Source: Paeniglutamicibacter psychrophenolicus
GTDB taxonomy: Bacteria > Actinomycetota > Actinomycetes > Actinomycetales > Micrococcaceae
Length of the DNA stretch: 64,000 nt
Direction: 5' to 3'
Assembly: GCF_017876575.1 (NCBI RefSeq)
Contig: NZ_JAGIOE010000001.1
Location: forward strand, 1,178,001 to 1,242,000
Every line of letters begins with the position of its first letter. Position 1 is the first letter of the stretch. Positions 49,653 to 60,794 of the stretch are shown piece by piece. The notes beneath the pieces are model-generated. The model was not told the origin of the DNA. It did not search any database and saw only the letters and a list, made by a program, of their open reading frames with translations. Made by a program: the position numbers and the translations under genes.

Positions 49653-50525
49653 ATGAGCACCACCACGCAGTCGTACCTTGTAGGCCTGATCGGGGACGGG
49701 GTCATGCCATCGCTGACGCCTCCCATGCACGAGGCCGAAGCGGACGCGCACGGATTGCGCTACCTCTACCGCCCCATCGACCTCACCGAGATCGGCAAGG
49801 AAGGCAAGGACGTCGGGGAGCTGCTGCGCGCCGGGGCCATGCTGGGATTCAACGCCTTCAACATCACCCACCCCTGCAAGCAACTGGTGCTCGAGCACCT
49901 GGACGAGATCAGCGAAGAAGCCCGCGCCATCGGTGCGGTGAACACCGTTCTCATCCGCGACGGGAAGTTCCACGGCTACAACACCGACGCTTCCGGCTTC
50001 ACCTACGCACTGGCCAACGGCCTGCCCGGTGCAGCCCTGGACGCGGTGCTGCAACTCGGAGTCGGCGGGGCCGGCTCCGCGGTCGCCTACGCCTTGCTGG
50101 CCTCCGGGGCCAAGGAACTCTTCCTCGTGGATCCCGAACCCTCCCGGGCCACCGAACGCGCCGACACCCTTACGGCCCAGTTCCCCGAGAGCACCATCAC
50201 CGCCCACACCCCTGCCGACGTTCCCGCCCTGCTGCCACGGGCCAGCGGCGTGCTGAACGCAAGCCCCATCGGCATGCACCACCACCCGGGTGTGCCGCTG
50301 GATGTCACCGGCCTGAACGCCGGCCACTGGGTGGCGGATGTGATCTACCGGCCCGTCGACACCGAACTCCTGAAGGCCGCCCGGGCCCTGGGCTGCCAGA
50401 CCCTCGACGGCGGGCACATGGCCGTGGGCCAGGCGGTCGACGCCTATCGCATCATCACCGGACTCGCCCCCGAGGCGCCGCGGATGCGCAACCACCTGCT
50501 TGAAATGCTGGAGGCGGGCCTGTAA
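49653..50525 (+). CDS. qsuD: Shikimate/quinate dehydrogenase (AroE/QsuD-like)
   Basis: The 290-residue enzyme has the AroE fold: catalytic Lys in NAFNITHPCKQLVLEH, Asp in YNTDASGFTYAL, the cofactor loop GVGGAGSAVAYALLASGAKE, and C-terminal GGHMAVGQAVDAYRIITG. After strand two it has an acidic residue (LFLVDPEPSRATER), expected for NAD and catabolic use rather than NADP. The shikimate-contacting serine pair (SLTPPMH) is present. ATG 49653 is chosen because GGAG lies just upstream; 49623 and 49611 are alternatives. It stops 0 bp before the qsuB-like gene. It would oxidise shikimate to 3-dehydroshikimate (or quinate to 3-dehydroquinate). Confidence 0.9.
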   Translation: MSTTTQSYLVGLIGDGVMPSLTPPMHEAEADAHGLRYLYRPIDLTEIGKEGKDVGELLRAGAMLGFNAFNITHPCKQLVLEHLDEISEEARAIGAVNTVLIRDGKFHGYNTDASGFTYALANGLPGAALDAVLQLGVGGAGSAVAYALLASGAKELFLVDPEPSRATERADTLTAQFPESTITAHTPADVPALLPRASGVLNASPIGMHHHPGVPLDVTGLNAGHWVADVIYRPVDTELLKAARALGCQTLDGGHMAVGQAVDAYRIITGLAPEAPRMRNHLLEMLEAGL

Positions 50526-52367
50526 ATGCGCACCTCCATCGCCACCGTCTGCATCTCCGGCACGCTCGAGCAGAAGATGCTCGCCTGCGCCAAGGCCGGC
50601 TTCGACGGCATCGAGATCTTCGAGCAGGACCTCACCGTCTCGGCCATGTCCCCCGAGGAGGTCCGCGCCCTGGCCGACCGCCTGGGCCTCACCCTGGATC
50701 TCTTCCAGCCCTTCCGCGACTTCGAGGGGGTCGATGGGGCAACGCTGGCCGCAAGCCTTGCCCGCGCCGAGGCCAAGTTCAAGCTCATGAACAGGCTGGG
50801 CATCGACACCATCCTGCTGTGCTCCAACGTCGGCACCGCCACCATCAACGACGACGAACTGTTCGCCACCCAGATCCGTGCCCTGGCCGAGCTTGCCGCC
50901 GCGCACGGGGTGAAGATCGCCTACGAGGCCCTGGCCTGGGGCAAGTACGTGAACACCTACCTGCATTCCTGGAAGATCGTGGAACTGGTGGACCACCCCA
51001 ACGTGGGCCTCTGCCTGGATTCCTTCCACATCCTCTCCCGCGGGGACGACCCGGCGGGCATCGCGGACATCCCGGCCGAGAAGATCTTCTTCGTCCAGCT
51101 GGCCGACGCCCCGGTGCTGTCCATGGACGTGCTCTCCTGGTCGCGGCACTACCGCGTGTTCCCCGGCGAGGGCGGCTTCGAGCTCGATAAGTTCATGGGG
51201 CACCTGGTCCGCTCGGGCTACGACGGGATCGTCTCGCTGGAGATCTTCAACGACGTCTTCCGCCAGTCCAACGTCGAGCGCACCGCCGTGGACGGGATGC
51301 GCTCGCTGATCTGGCTGCAGGACCGGGCCATCGCGCACCTGGGCGACGGCGCGGCCGATTACCCGCTGGGGATCGCGGCGCTGCCCGGCGCCCAGGCCCC
51401 CTCCGGCTTCGACTACGCCGAGATCCGCACCGAGGACCCCGAGGCCGTGGCCGGGATGCTGGCCCAACTGGGCTTCACCTTCCGCGGCCAGCACCGCCGC
51501 AAGCCGGTCACGCTCTGGAGCGCCGGGGACGCCCGGATCATCATCAACACCCAGCGCAGCCGCGGGATCACCGCGGAGGTCTCCGGCTTCGGCATCCAGG
51601 TCCCCGACGCGGCCCTGGGCACCCGGCGCGCCACCGCGCTGAAGGCCCCGGCCGTCCCTCGCCACCACACCGTGGACGAGCAGCCGCTGCACGGCTTCAC
51701 CGCCCCGGACGCGACCGAGGTGTTCTTCGGGACCACCTCCGCCGAGCCGGCCTGGGCCCCGGAGTTCGGCAACGGCAGCAAACCCGCGGACACTTCCCTG
51801 GTGACGGGCATCGACCACATCAACCTGGCCCAGCCCTGGCAGGCCTTCGACGAGTCCGTCCTCTTCTACACCTCCGCGCTGAACCTTCAGGCCCGCCCGG
51901 GCACCGAGGTCCCCAGCCCCATGGGCCTGGTCCGCTCCCAGGTGCTGCGCACGGCCGACGGCGCGGTGCGCCTGGCACTGAACATCGTGCCGCACGGACT
52001 GGAGAACACCACTGACCGCGCCCCGGGGTATCCCGAGCACATTGCGGTGCACACCGATGACATCGTCACCCTGGCCCGCCACGCGGTGGGAGCGGGCATG
52101 GAGTTCCTGGCCGTCCCGAACAACTATTATGAGGATCTGGCGGCACGGTTCGGACTCGACGAGGCCACGCTGGGGCAGCTGCAGGAACTGAACCTGCTCT
52201 ACGACCGCGACGAGCACGGGGAATTCCTGCATTTCTACACCGAAACCGTGGGCACCATGTTCCTCGAGGTCGTCGAACGCCGCGGCGGCTACGACGGCTA
52301 CGGGGCACCGAACGCCCCGGTGCGGCTTGCCGCGCAGTTCGAGCGCAACCGCCTGACGACGCACTAG
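50526..52367 (+). CDS. qsuB: 3-Dehydroshikimate dehydratase fused to an HPPD-like domain (QsuB-type)
   Basis: The 613-residue fusion has an N-terminal sugar-phosphate isomerase/epimerase TIM barrel (MRTSIATVCISGTLEQKMLA; metal ligands in KIAYEALAWGKYVNTY, GLCLDSFHILSRGDD, QLADAPVLSMD and DGIVSLEIFNDVFR), residues 1-290. Its C-terminal half is like 4-hydroxyphenylpyruvate dioxygenase (GIDHINLAQPWQAFDESVLF, HIAVHTDDIVTLARHAVGAG, EFLHFYTETVGTMFLEVVER), a VOC domain. QsuB-type enzymes dehydrate 3-dehydroshikimate to protocatechuate with the barrel; the second domain is thought to be structural or of unknown activity. It begins directly after the dehydrogenase stop. Confidence 0.92.
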   Translation: MRTSIATVCISGTLEQKMLACAKAGFDGIEIFEQDLTVSAMSPEEVRALADRLGLTLDLFQPFRDFEGVDGATLAASLARAEAKFKLMNRLGIDTILLCSNVGTATINDDELFATQIRALAELAAAHGVKIAYEALAWGKYVNTYLHSWKIVELVDHPNVGLCLDSFHILSRGDDPAGIADIPAEKIFFVQLADAPVLSMDVLSWSRHYRVFPGEGGFELDKFMGHLVRSGYDGIVSLEIFNDVFRQSNVERTAVDGMRSLIWLQDRAIAHLGDGAADYPLGIAALPGAQAPSGFDYAEIRTEDPEAVAGMLAQLGFTFRGQHRRKPVTLWSAGDARIIINTQRSRGITAEVSGFGIQVPDAALGTRRATALKAPAVPRHHTVDEQPLHGFTAPDATEVFFGTTSAEPAWAPEFGNGSKPADTSLVTGIDHINLAQPWQAFDESVLFYTSALNLQARPGTEVPSPMGLVRSQVLRTADGAVRLALNIVPHGLENTTDRAPGYPEHIAVHTDDIVTLARHAVGAGMEFLAVPNNYYEDLAARFGLDEATLGQLQELNLLYDRDEHGEFLHFYTETVGTMFLEVVERRGGYDGYGAPNAPVRLAAQFERNRLTTH

Positions 52368-52393
52368 GGAAGAACAAAGGGGAATGGTGAGCC

Positions 52394-53173
52394 ATGGCCG
52401 AGCAGCCTGACTACTACGTGAAGTCGGCGGAAAAGACGCTGGCGGTGCTGCTGGCCTTTGACGCCGGACACCAGTCGCTGACCGTCACCCAGGTGGCCGA
52501 GGCCATTTCCGTCTCGCGCGCCGCGGCCCGCCGCTTCCTGCTGACCCTGGTGGACCTGGGATACCTGGAGGCCGACGGCAACGCCTACCGGCAGACCCCG
52601 CGGGTGCTGGACATCGGCGCCTCCTACCTTTCCGGGCTGACCCTGCCGCAGGTGGCCCGCCCGCACCTGCAGTCGCTGGCCGTCGAGCTGTCCGAGACCA
52701 CGGCATTGTGCGTGCTCGATGAGCAGGACATCCTGTATGTGGAGCGCATCAGCAACCCGCGCCTGCATTCGATGAATGTGTCCATCGGCAACCGGCTTCC
52801 GGCCTGGGCCACCTCGATGGGCCGGGTGCTGGTCGCCGAGCTGCCCGAGGCCGCGCGCGAGGAATTCCTGGCCAACGCCCAGCTGCGGAACTACACCTCC
52901 AAGACCGTGGCCAGCATCGGGCAGCTGCGTGCCGAACTGGACCTGGTGCGCGCGCAGGGCTGGTCGCTGGTGGCGCAGGAACTCGACGAGGGGCTGCGCG
53001 GGCTGGCGGTTCCCGTGTACCGGGGCGCCCAGCTGCTCGGTGCCCTGAACGTCTCGGTGCAGCCCGGGCGCATCGGCTCGACCTCGATCACCGAGGAGAT
53101 GCTGCCGCTGATGCGCCGGACCGCCAAGAACATCGCCGACGACTTCGGCGGGCGCACCGCGGCACGCAACTAG
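52394..53173 (+). CDS. IclR-family regulator of the shikimate cluster (PcaR/PobR-like)
   Basis: The 259-residue protein has an N-terminal winged helix (SLTVTQVAEAISVSRAAARR followed by FLLTLVDLGYLEADG) and the IclR effector domain (SETTALCVLDEQDILYVERI, PAWATSMGRVLVAELPEAAR, VAQELDEGLRGLAVPVYRGA, ALNVSVQPGRIGS). It matches the PcaR/PcaU/PobR group, which respond to aromatic acids such as protocatechuate. It follows qsuB by 26 bp and is probably in the same operon. The operator at 49554-49584 is its likely target. Confidence 0.92.
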   Translation: MAEQPDYYVKSAEKTLAVLLAFDAGHQSLTVTQVAEAISVSRAAARRFLLTLVDLGYLEADGNAYRQTPRVLDIGASYLSGLTLPQVARPHLQSLAVELSETTALCVLDEQDILYVERISNPRLHSMNVSIGNRLPAWATSMGRVLVAELPEAAREEFLANAQLRNYTSKTVASIGQLRAELDLVRAQGWSLVAQELDEGLRGLAVPVYRGAQLLGALNVSVQPGRIGSTSITEEMLPLMRRTAKNIADDFGGRTAARN

Positions 53174-53233
53174 GGGCGCAGCGCCGGCCCGCCACCGGCC
53201 TCGCTGCACCCCAAGGCGTCGTTTTCGAAGGTG

Positions 53234-55630
<2,397 letters not shown>

Positions 55631-55779
55631 GGTCATTGCTCCTTTGCAAATGCTGACATGCGTTGGTACTGCCTCGTGCGCGAAGTCCATCGGCCGGAGA
55701 CGTTCTTTGTCCACTGTGACAGGTTTACAGCGATTTCCACTAGGTGACGTGTGCCATATTGACGTGGCAAGGGAATTGC

Positions 55780-56625
55780 CTAGTGCTTCAGCCGCATCCT
55801 CTGCAAGATGGTCGCCGCCATCTCCTCGACCGACACGCTGGACGAATTCAGGTACGGGATTCCGTGGGTGAGGTACATGAGCTCGGCGCTGCGCAGCTCG
55901 TAGCTGCACTGCCGCAACGAGGCATAGGCGGAGTCCCGCCGGCGTCCGGTGCGGATCTGGCTCAGCCGCTGCGGCGTGGAAGTAAGTCCGAAACATTTCT
56001 CCGCAAACGGTTTCAGGGGCTCGGGCAGCCCCTCCCTCTCGAAGTCCTCCTCCACCAGCGGGAAATTTGCCGCGAAGATGCCGTGTTGCAGTGCCAGGTA
56101 CATGGTGGTCGGTGTTTTCCCGCAGCGTGACGGGGCCACCAGGATGATCTGGGCCTTCTCCAGGGCCCGCAGGCTCTGGCCGTCGTCGTGCTCCATGGCA
56201 TACTCGACGGCAGTCATCCTCGATTGGTACCTGGCGGCATTCCCCAGGCCGTGCGCCTGTCCCGGCTTGCCACTGGCAGCGGCGCCCAGCGCCCCCTCGA
56301 GTTGCCAGATATGCGTCCCGATCAAATCCACCACGGTGGCCCGGCAGGTGGCCAGGGTCAACCGGATGTCACCGCCGACCACCGTGGAAAAAACGATCGG
56401 CAAGACCCCCCGGGCGGCCACCGCATCAACGGTGCTCACCACCGCCTGCGCCTGCTCGACGCTGGTGATGAACGGAATCGTGGTGCGGTCAAAGGTGCTC
56501 TGGGGGAACTGGGTGAGCAGTGTGTTGCCGAGTGTTTCCGCGGTGATTCCGGTGCTGTCCGAGAGGAAATAGACGGGGCGGGAAACCGGTTCAACGCCGC
56601 CGGGATTTTCGATATTGCCCAACAT
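55780..56625 (-). CDS. ppsR: PEP synthase regulatory kinase/pyrophosphorylase
   Basis: The 281-residue bifunctional protein (DUF299/PSRP family) switches PEP synthase or pyruvate phosphate dikinase off by ADP-dependent phosphorylation of a threonine next to the catalytic histidine, and on again by phosphorolysis. It has [20 protein letters not shown] at the N-terminus, [20 protein letters not shown], and a P-loop variant [17 protein letters not shown] near residue 170. Its target loop GGRTCH is in ppsA 149 bp downstream. AAAGGAG precedes ATG 56625. In PpsR proteins the P-loop is usually S-R-T-x-K-T-P; here Cys-Gly replaces two residues. Confidence 0.93.
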   Translation of the reverse strand: MLGNIENPGGVEPVSRPVYFLSDSTGITAETLGNTLLTQFPQSTFDRTTIPFITSVEQAQAVVSTVDAVAARGVLPIVFSTVVGGDIRLTLATCRATVVDLIGTHIWQLEGALGAAASGKPGQAHGLGNAARYQSRMTAVEYAMEHDDGQSLRALEKAQIILVAPSRCGKTPTTMYLALQHGIFAANFPLVEEDFEREGLPEPLKPFAEKCFGLTSTPQRLSQIRTGRRRDSAYASLRQCSYELRSAELMYLTHGIPYLNSSSVSVEEMAATILQRMRLKH

Positions 56626-56871
56626 GCATCTCCTTTTTTCCCCATCATTGCAGATGACCCCTAATTCCGGGGCCCCACCGCAAGACGCAGTGAGTAAGGG
56701 GATGTCCAAGAGCTGAACGTGCGGGCAAGCGGCTCTATCCAACGTCATCTTTTGCCCGAGGCAGCACGGTCCAGACCGTACCGGCTCGCAGGTGCGTCGC
56801 CGGCGGACTGCGGCCGGTTTTTGGTTTGTGCGCTGGGAGGCGGGAAACCAACGGAGAAATCAGAGACAGCC

Positions 56872-57363
56872 ATGGCGAATTCCCCCTCCGGCGACTCCGT
56901 CGTGGAGCGGATCGTCAAGCTGCTCAGTGCCTTTGGGTGTTCCACCCCCGCGTTGAGCATGAGTGAACTCTTCCGCGCCACCAGCCTGCCCAGCAGCACC
57001 ACGCACCGACTGGCAACCGAGTTGCTGGCCGCCGGGTCCCTGGACCGGGACGCGGAGGGGCGCTGCGGCATCAGGGTGAAAATGTGGGAACTGGCCGCCC
57101 GCTCCAACCCTGTCGAGGAATTTCGTCGACGAGGCCTTCCGATGCTCGCGGGCATTCACGAGGCGGTGCGCCAACACGTCTCATTGTCCATCCCAAGCTT
57201 TGAGGACTTCACGGTGCTTTACCTGGAGCGCTTGGACAAGATCGGTGTAGTGGTCAACCTCGCCGAGATCGCCGGGAGACTGGATATGCATTCGACGCCA
57301 GCCGGGCTGTGCATGGTGGCGCACGCGCCGCACCACATCCAAGCTGAGCTGCTGAGCTGCTGA
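56872..57363 (+). pseudogene. Truncated IclR-family regulator
   Basis: The 163-residue product starts as a normal IclR protein: a winged helix (DSVVERIVKLLSAFGCSTPA, SMSELFRATSLPSSTTHRLA) and the first part of the effector domain (EFRRRGLPMLAGIHEAVRQH, DFTVLYLERLDKIGVVVNLA, MHSTPAGLCMVAHAPHHIQA). IclR proteins have about 250 residues, so some 90 are missing. The frame ends at a TGA lying inside four tandem copies of GCTGAGCT. None of the three frames beyond the repeat encodes a recognisable IclR C-terminus, so this looks like a decayed gene. The DNA-binding part could still be made. It is divergent from ppsR, its possible former target. Confidence 0.75.
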
Positions 57364-57374
57364 GCTGCTGAGCT
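57343..57374. repeat. Tandem repeat (GCTGAGCT)x4
   Basis: Four perfect, uninterrupted copies of the 8-bp unit GCTGAGCT end the truncated iclR frame. Since 8 is not a multiple of 3, each gain or loss of a unit shifts the reading frame. The unit contains the palindrome AGCTGAGCT-like core, which favours slippage. Confidence 0.9.
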
Positions 57375-57723
57375 GTTGGCCGGCGCGCCGGTGACGTCGG
57401 CCCAACACGCCGCGAACAGCCCCGGGCCAAGCCGCGCCAGCCACGACGATTCCGGGCTGCCCACCGGGTTGCCGGTGGGCAGCGACGAGAATGCCCTTTA
57501 CACCGACTGCAGCCCCTACTTAAACGACCCCACCGTCTGGTCGGACTTGGCCCCGACGAACTTGCGATAAAGTCCACCGGGCGTTTGCCCGTACCCGGAT
57601 CTTCCCGGGGCCCGTGAGCGGCAATGTGCATTCTGCCCGCGCCGCAATCGGGCGGCAGGAAGCTTGTCCACAGGCCTTGGTGGATCATGCCTGTGAATGG
57701 CTCCACATGGTTACCATCACAAG
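57364..57723. other. Gene-free stretch with a terminator-like hairpin
   Basis: After the truncated iclR no coding frame resembles a known protein. A perfect 12-bp stem GCTGCCCACCGG/CCGGTGGGCAGC (57456-57467, 57472-57483) with loop GTTG is probably the old iclR terminator. No promoter could be assigned to the following gene. Confidence 0.55.
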
Positions 57724-58242
57724 ATGAACCTTGCATCGTGCCCCTCGGTGGTCGACTACGACGCTGCTGCCGTGTGCACTGAACTGTCCGCCCAATTGAC
57801 AGCACTCAGCTGGCATCCGTGGGTGACGGCCTTGAGAGGTGTGCTGGCGGCCGGATTGACCGCCTATCTCAGCACGAGCGGTTCCTTGAAGGCCAAGAAG
57901 ACGGACCGGCGAAACCTCAGCCAGCGTGAGGCCCTTTATGGGGCTCAAGACGCGGCACAGGCGCTACTAAGCAGATGGACGCAGCTCAAGGACTGGCATG
58001 AAAACGGCGAACGGGGCCAAAGCCCGTTTCCAAGCCATGAAGAACAAGATTTGTTGGGAGCCCTGGAAAAAGTTGTTAGCCGGATCGAAGAGGAGCGGAT
58101 TCGAGGCAACTTCTATGAATGGCGGGATACGGCACGCTTCTTTTTCCACGCTTCGGACGGATACGACCTTCACGACGAACGGATAAGTCGTGAAAAAGCC
58201 ATCAGGGAAGCGGGTAAGCACGCCGCAAACCTGGACAAGTAG
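57724..58242 (+). CDS. Hypothetical protein with one membrane segment
   Basis: The 172-residue protein (from ATG 57724; ATG 57697 would add 9) has a single hydrophobic segment (HPWVTALRGVLAAGLTAYLS, about residues 30-50). A charged, helix-rich cytoplasmic region follows (KKTDRRNLSQREALYGAQDA; EEQDLLGALEKVVSRIEEER) with a coiled-coil look, ending FFFHASDGYDLHDERISREK. I do not recognise the family. There is no good ribosome site for either start. It converges on the small gene at 58245 with a 2-bp gap. It is less GC-rich than the neighbouring metabolic genes. Confidence 0.6.
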   Translation: MNLASCPSVVDYDAAAVCTELSAQLTALSWHPWVTALRGVLAAGLTAYLSTSGSLKAKKTDRRNLSQREALYGAQDAAQALLSRWTQLKDWHENGERGQSPFPSHEEQDLLGALEKVVSRIEEERIRGNFYEWRDTARFFFHASDGYDLHDERISREKAIREAGKHAANLDK

Positions 58243-58244
58243 TC

Positions 58245-58517
58245 CTACAAATCAGCGACTACCGCCGTGATACCGGCGGACCGGGCTGCCTCGCGTACCG
58301 CGTCGTACCATTGCTGGCCACCGCCTACTAGCTCAAACGACGTCAGGCCGGCGTCGGAAATCCTCTTGACGATCTGAAGCAGGAAGCTGTCGGTATTGAT
58401 GTCGAGATTCCGTCCGTCAATCCTGAGCGCTGACTCCAGGTCCAGTTTTACGCCATCGATGAGTCTGTCGGCCAATGCACGTGAACCTGCAACATTGGGA
58501 AGAACTACGGTAGCCAT
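58245..58517 (-). CDS. Small STAS-like protein
   Basis: The 90-residue protein starts at ATG 58517 with GGAGAG nine nt upstream, which excludes the longer frame from 58676. The pattern of strands and helices (ATVVLPNVAGSRALADRLID; VKLDLESALRIDGRNLDINT; DSFLLQIVKRISDAGLTSFE; then LVGGGQQWYDAVREAARSAG) resembles a STAS or DUF4325-type signalling fold, with DSF at the position of the usual T/S-S-F helix start. This is a fold-level resemblance only. The partner is unknown. Confidence 0.6.
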   Translation of the reverse strand: MATVVLPNVAGSRALADRLIDGVKLDLESALRIDGRNLDINTDSFLLQIVKRISDAGLTSFELVGGGQQWYDAVREAARSAGITAVVADL

Positions 58518-58732
58518 TTCACTCTCCTTATCCCTGGCAACCATCATAACGCTGAGGTCTGGAAGGCCCAGGGAAGTTTCGTTGCAAAGGTGGATTGGCA
58601 TCACTTCGCCGAGCCGTGCAATCCGGCGTCGGCAAGCGTGAAAGAGCCCGGAATCTGTCTCTTGGCAGCGGGTCAAACCATCCGGCGGAAGACTAGAATT
58701 GCGTCAGTTTCCTTAGAATCGAGGCGTTCGCC

Positions 58733-59938
58733 ATGCGAGGGCATTCTACTTCCACCCCTCGTTCCGCCGCGCGGGCGGCAGTCACCGGAGCCTTGGCACT
58801 CGCACTGGCGGTGGGCCTCTCGCCGATGGGCCCGCCCCTGGCAACGCCCGGTCCGGCGGCCGTCACCGCACCGGTGCAGCGCGCCGCGGTGAACGTCGCC
58901 GCGCTGACCCCGTCCCAGACCTTGGCCACACTGACCCTCGACCAGCGCGTCGGCCAGGTGCTGATGATGGGCGTGCCTGCCACCGGAGCCAGCGCCACGG
59001 ACCTGTCGATCCTCACGAAGAACAAGATCGGCAACGTGTTCCTCAAGGGCCGCAGCTACACCGGGGTCACCGCCACCAAGGCCGTGGTCAACAAGATCAA
59101 CGCGACGGTGTCCCTGACGAGCACCGGCGGGCAAAAGCGCTTCATCGCCACCGATCAGGAGGGCGGCTACGTCCAGGTGCTCAAGGGGCCCGGTTTCTCC
59201 ACCATGCCCACCGCGCTGCACCAGGGAACCTGGGCTCCCTCGACGCTGAAGGCCGCGGCCACCACCTGGGCCAAGCAGCTGCATGCCGCGGGCCTGAACG
59301 TGAACCTCGCGCCTGTCGCCGACACCGTCCCGTCGGCGGCCTTCGCGCCCTACAACCTGCCCATCGGGTATTGGCACCGCGAATACGGATACACCTCCTG
59401 GCACGTCGCCGACGAGGTCGCGGCGTTCGTATCGGGGATGCGTGCCGGAGGCATCGCCCCGGTGGCCAAGCACTTCCCGGGCCTCGGCCGGGTCACCAAG
59501 AACACCGACACCTCCACCAACGTGAAGGACACCATCACCACCCGCTACAGCGTCTACCGCCGGCCCTTCATCCGTGCCATGGCCTACGGCACGCGCTGGA
59601 TCATGGTCTCCAACGCGATCTACACCCAGATCGACCCAAGCCACGTCGGGCCGTTTTCCTCCACCATCATGAAGACAATGCTGCGCCACGACTTGGGCTT
59701 CACCGGGATCGTGATCTCAGATGACATGTGCAATGCCAAGCAGCTCTCGCCCTGGAGCTACGCGACCCGGGCCAAGAACTTCTTCAACGCCGGTGGCACC
59801 ATGATGCTCTGCGTGAATGCCGCCGCGATCCCGACCATCCACCAGGCGCTGGTTTCGGCGGCCAAGGCCAGCCCGAGTTTCCGGGCCAAGATCGACGCCG
59901 CAGCGCTGGAGGTGCTGCAGACCCGCGCCGGGCAGTAG
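58733..59938 (+). CDS. Secreted glycoside hydrolase family 3 (NagZ-like)
   Basis: The 401-residue protein has a signal peptide (RSAARAAVTGALALALAVGL, then SPMG) and a GH3 N-terminal barrel: QRVGQVLMMGVPATG, RFIATDQEGGYVQVLKGPGF, APVADTVP, the KHFPGLGRVTKNTDTSTN loop with the His/Asp pair used by NagZ-type enzymes, and the nucleophile in TGIVISDDMCNAKQL. It has no C-terminal GH3 domain, as in NagZ. It probably removes beta-N-acetylglucosamine from peptidoglycan or chitin fragments outside the cell. GAGGCG precedes the ATG. It stands alone. Confidence 0.9.
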   Translation: MRGHSTSTPRSAARAAVTGALALALAVGLSPMGPPLATPGPAAVTAPVQRAAVNVAALTPSQTLATLTLDQRVGQVLMMGVPATGASATDLSILTKNKIGNVFLKGRSYTGVTATKAVVNKINATVSLTSTGGQKRFIATDQEGGYVQVLKGPGFSTMPTALHQGTWAPSTLKAAATTWAKQLHAAGLNVNLAPVADTVPSAAFAPYNLPIGYWHREYGYTSWHVADEVAAFVSGMRAGGIAPVAKHFPGLGRVTKNTDTSTNVKDTITTRYSVYRRPFIRAMAYGTRWIMVSNAIYTQIDPSHVGPFSSTIMKTMLRHDLGFTGIVISDDMCNAKQLSPWSYATRAKNFFNAGGTMMLCVNAAAIPTIHQALVSAAKASPSFRAKIDAAALEVLQTRAGQ

Positions 59939-59959
59939 CAGTGCGGCCGCGCCGGCCCG

Positions 59960-60592
59960 CTACGGCTTCTCGAAATCGATGCGCATGACGAAGCGACGCG
60001 GGGTCGGGTGGCCGATCTCCCTGAAACCGGCGTCGGCAAAGATGGAACGGCTGCCCACATACAGCTCGCCCCACATCGGGGCCTTGCCCGCGGGCAACAG
60101 CAACGGGTAGCCCTCAAGTGCCCGTGCCCCGCGGGACCGGGCGAAGTCCACGGCCGCTGCGGCCAGCGCGCGGCTGACCCCGCGGCGCCTAAACCCGGTG
60201 CGGGTGACAAAACAGACCGCCGCCCACACACCCACATCGTCCTTGTCCTCGTCGCGGCCGCCAAATGTCACCCTTGAGGTGCGCAGCCGCGGGTAGGCGG
60301 TGCGCGGCTCGACGGCGCACCAGCCCACGGGCTCGTCTCCCAAATAGGCGACCAGGCCGCTGGTGCTTGGTGCATCAGGCCTCCCGCACCGGGTCTGGGC
60401 ACGCAAGTCGTGCGCGCGCTCCTGAACGGAGAGCGCATCGAAGGCCTTGCCGGGATTCTGGAACCACTGGCATTGGCAATCCCACGCGGTTCCCCTGGAT
60501 CCGAAGACCATCTCCAGGTCCGCGCTGCCGGCCTGGTTGGCCGGAACGATGCGCATCCCAGCGCTCTTCGTGGCTTCCTGGTTTGTTCCCAT
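59960..60592 (-). CDS. GNAT-family N-acetyltransferase
   Basis: The 210-residue protein has a GNAT core: DEPVGWCAVEPRTAYPRL, DDVGVWAAVCFVTRTGFRRR, GVSRALAAAAVDFARSRGAR (the R/Q-x-x-G-x-A acetyl-CoA loop, here RRRGVSRAL), and ALEGYPLLLPAGKAP. It also contains WDCQCQWF-like sequence seen in a common actinobacterial GNAT group. The start at 60592 is preferred, with 60556 as an alternative; the open frame to 61084 overlaps dps and is not coding. The substrate is unknown. Confidence 0.85.
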   Translation of the reverse strand: MGTNQEATKSAGMRIVPANQAGSADLEMVFGSRGTAWDCQCQWFQNPGKAFDALSVQERAHDLRAQTRCGRPDAPSTSGLVAYLGDEPVGWCAVEPRTAYPRLRTSRVTFGGRDEDKDDVGVWAAVCFVTRTGFRRRGVSRALAAAAVDFARSRGARALEGYPLLLPAGKAPMWGELYVGSRSIFADAGFREIGHPTPRRFVMRIDFEKP

Positions 60593-60743
60593 GCCCTTGG
60601 TTCTCCCACCCCGGCGGTATGTGCCGGGCGAGGTTCGTCCGGCCTGCTGGCTACGAGACTGCCAGCGTCGCATGCGACGGTCAACGGTGCACGCGGCCCG
60701 ATGGCCCCGTTGCCGGATTCGCGTCGGTGCGGGACGAAGGGAA

Positions 60744-60773
60744 GGGGACCCCGGAGCATGCTCCCGGGTCCCC
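60744..60773. terminator. Near-perfect 30-bp palindrome after dps
   Basis: GGGGACCCCGGAGCA and TGCTCCCGGGTCCCC (60744-60758, 60759-60773) are complementary except for one position. It lies 21 bp past the dps stop on the minus strand and is its likely terminator. Confidence 0.75.
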
Positions 60774-60794
60774 ATCCGTGCCGTGAGGCCGGCG

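Noticed and set aside
49587-52364. 925-codon minus-strand open frame opposite qsuD and qsuB
   Set aside because: The plus-strand genes carry clear conserved motifs and ribosome sites; the antisense product is low-complexity Gly/Val/Gln-rich.
53174-53233. Inverted GC-rich sequence between iclR and ppsA as a terminator
   Set aside because: Arms are imperfect and short; not strong enough to call.
55680-55750. CRP/GlxR-like half-sites (CTGTGACAGGTTTACAG) upstream of ppsA
   Set aside because: The spacing between half-sites is one base short of the TGTGA-N6-TCACA consensus, so it was not annotated.
57376-57570. Open frame after the tandem repeat as a shifted IclR C-terminus
   Set aside because: It shows none of the IclR C-terminal motifs, so simple phase switching would not restore a full regulator.
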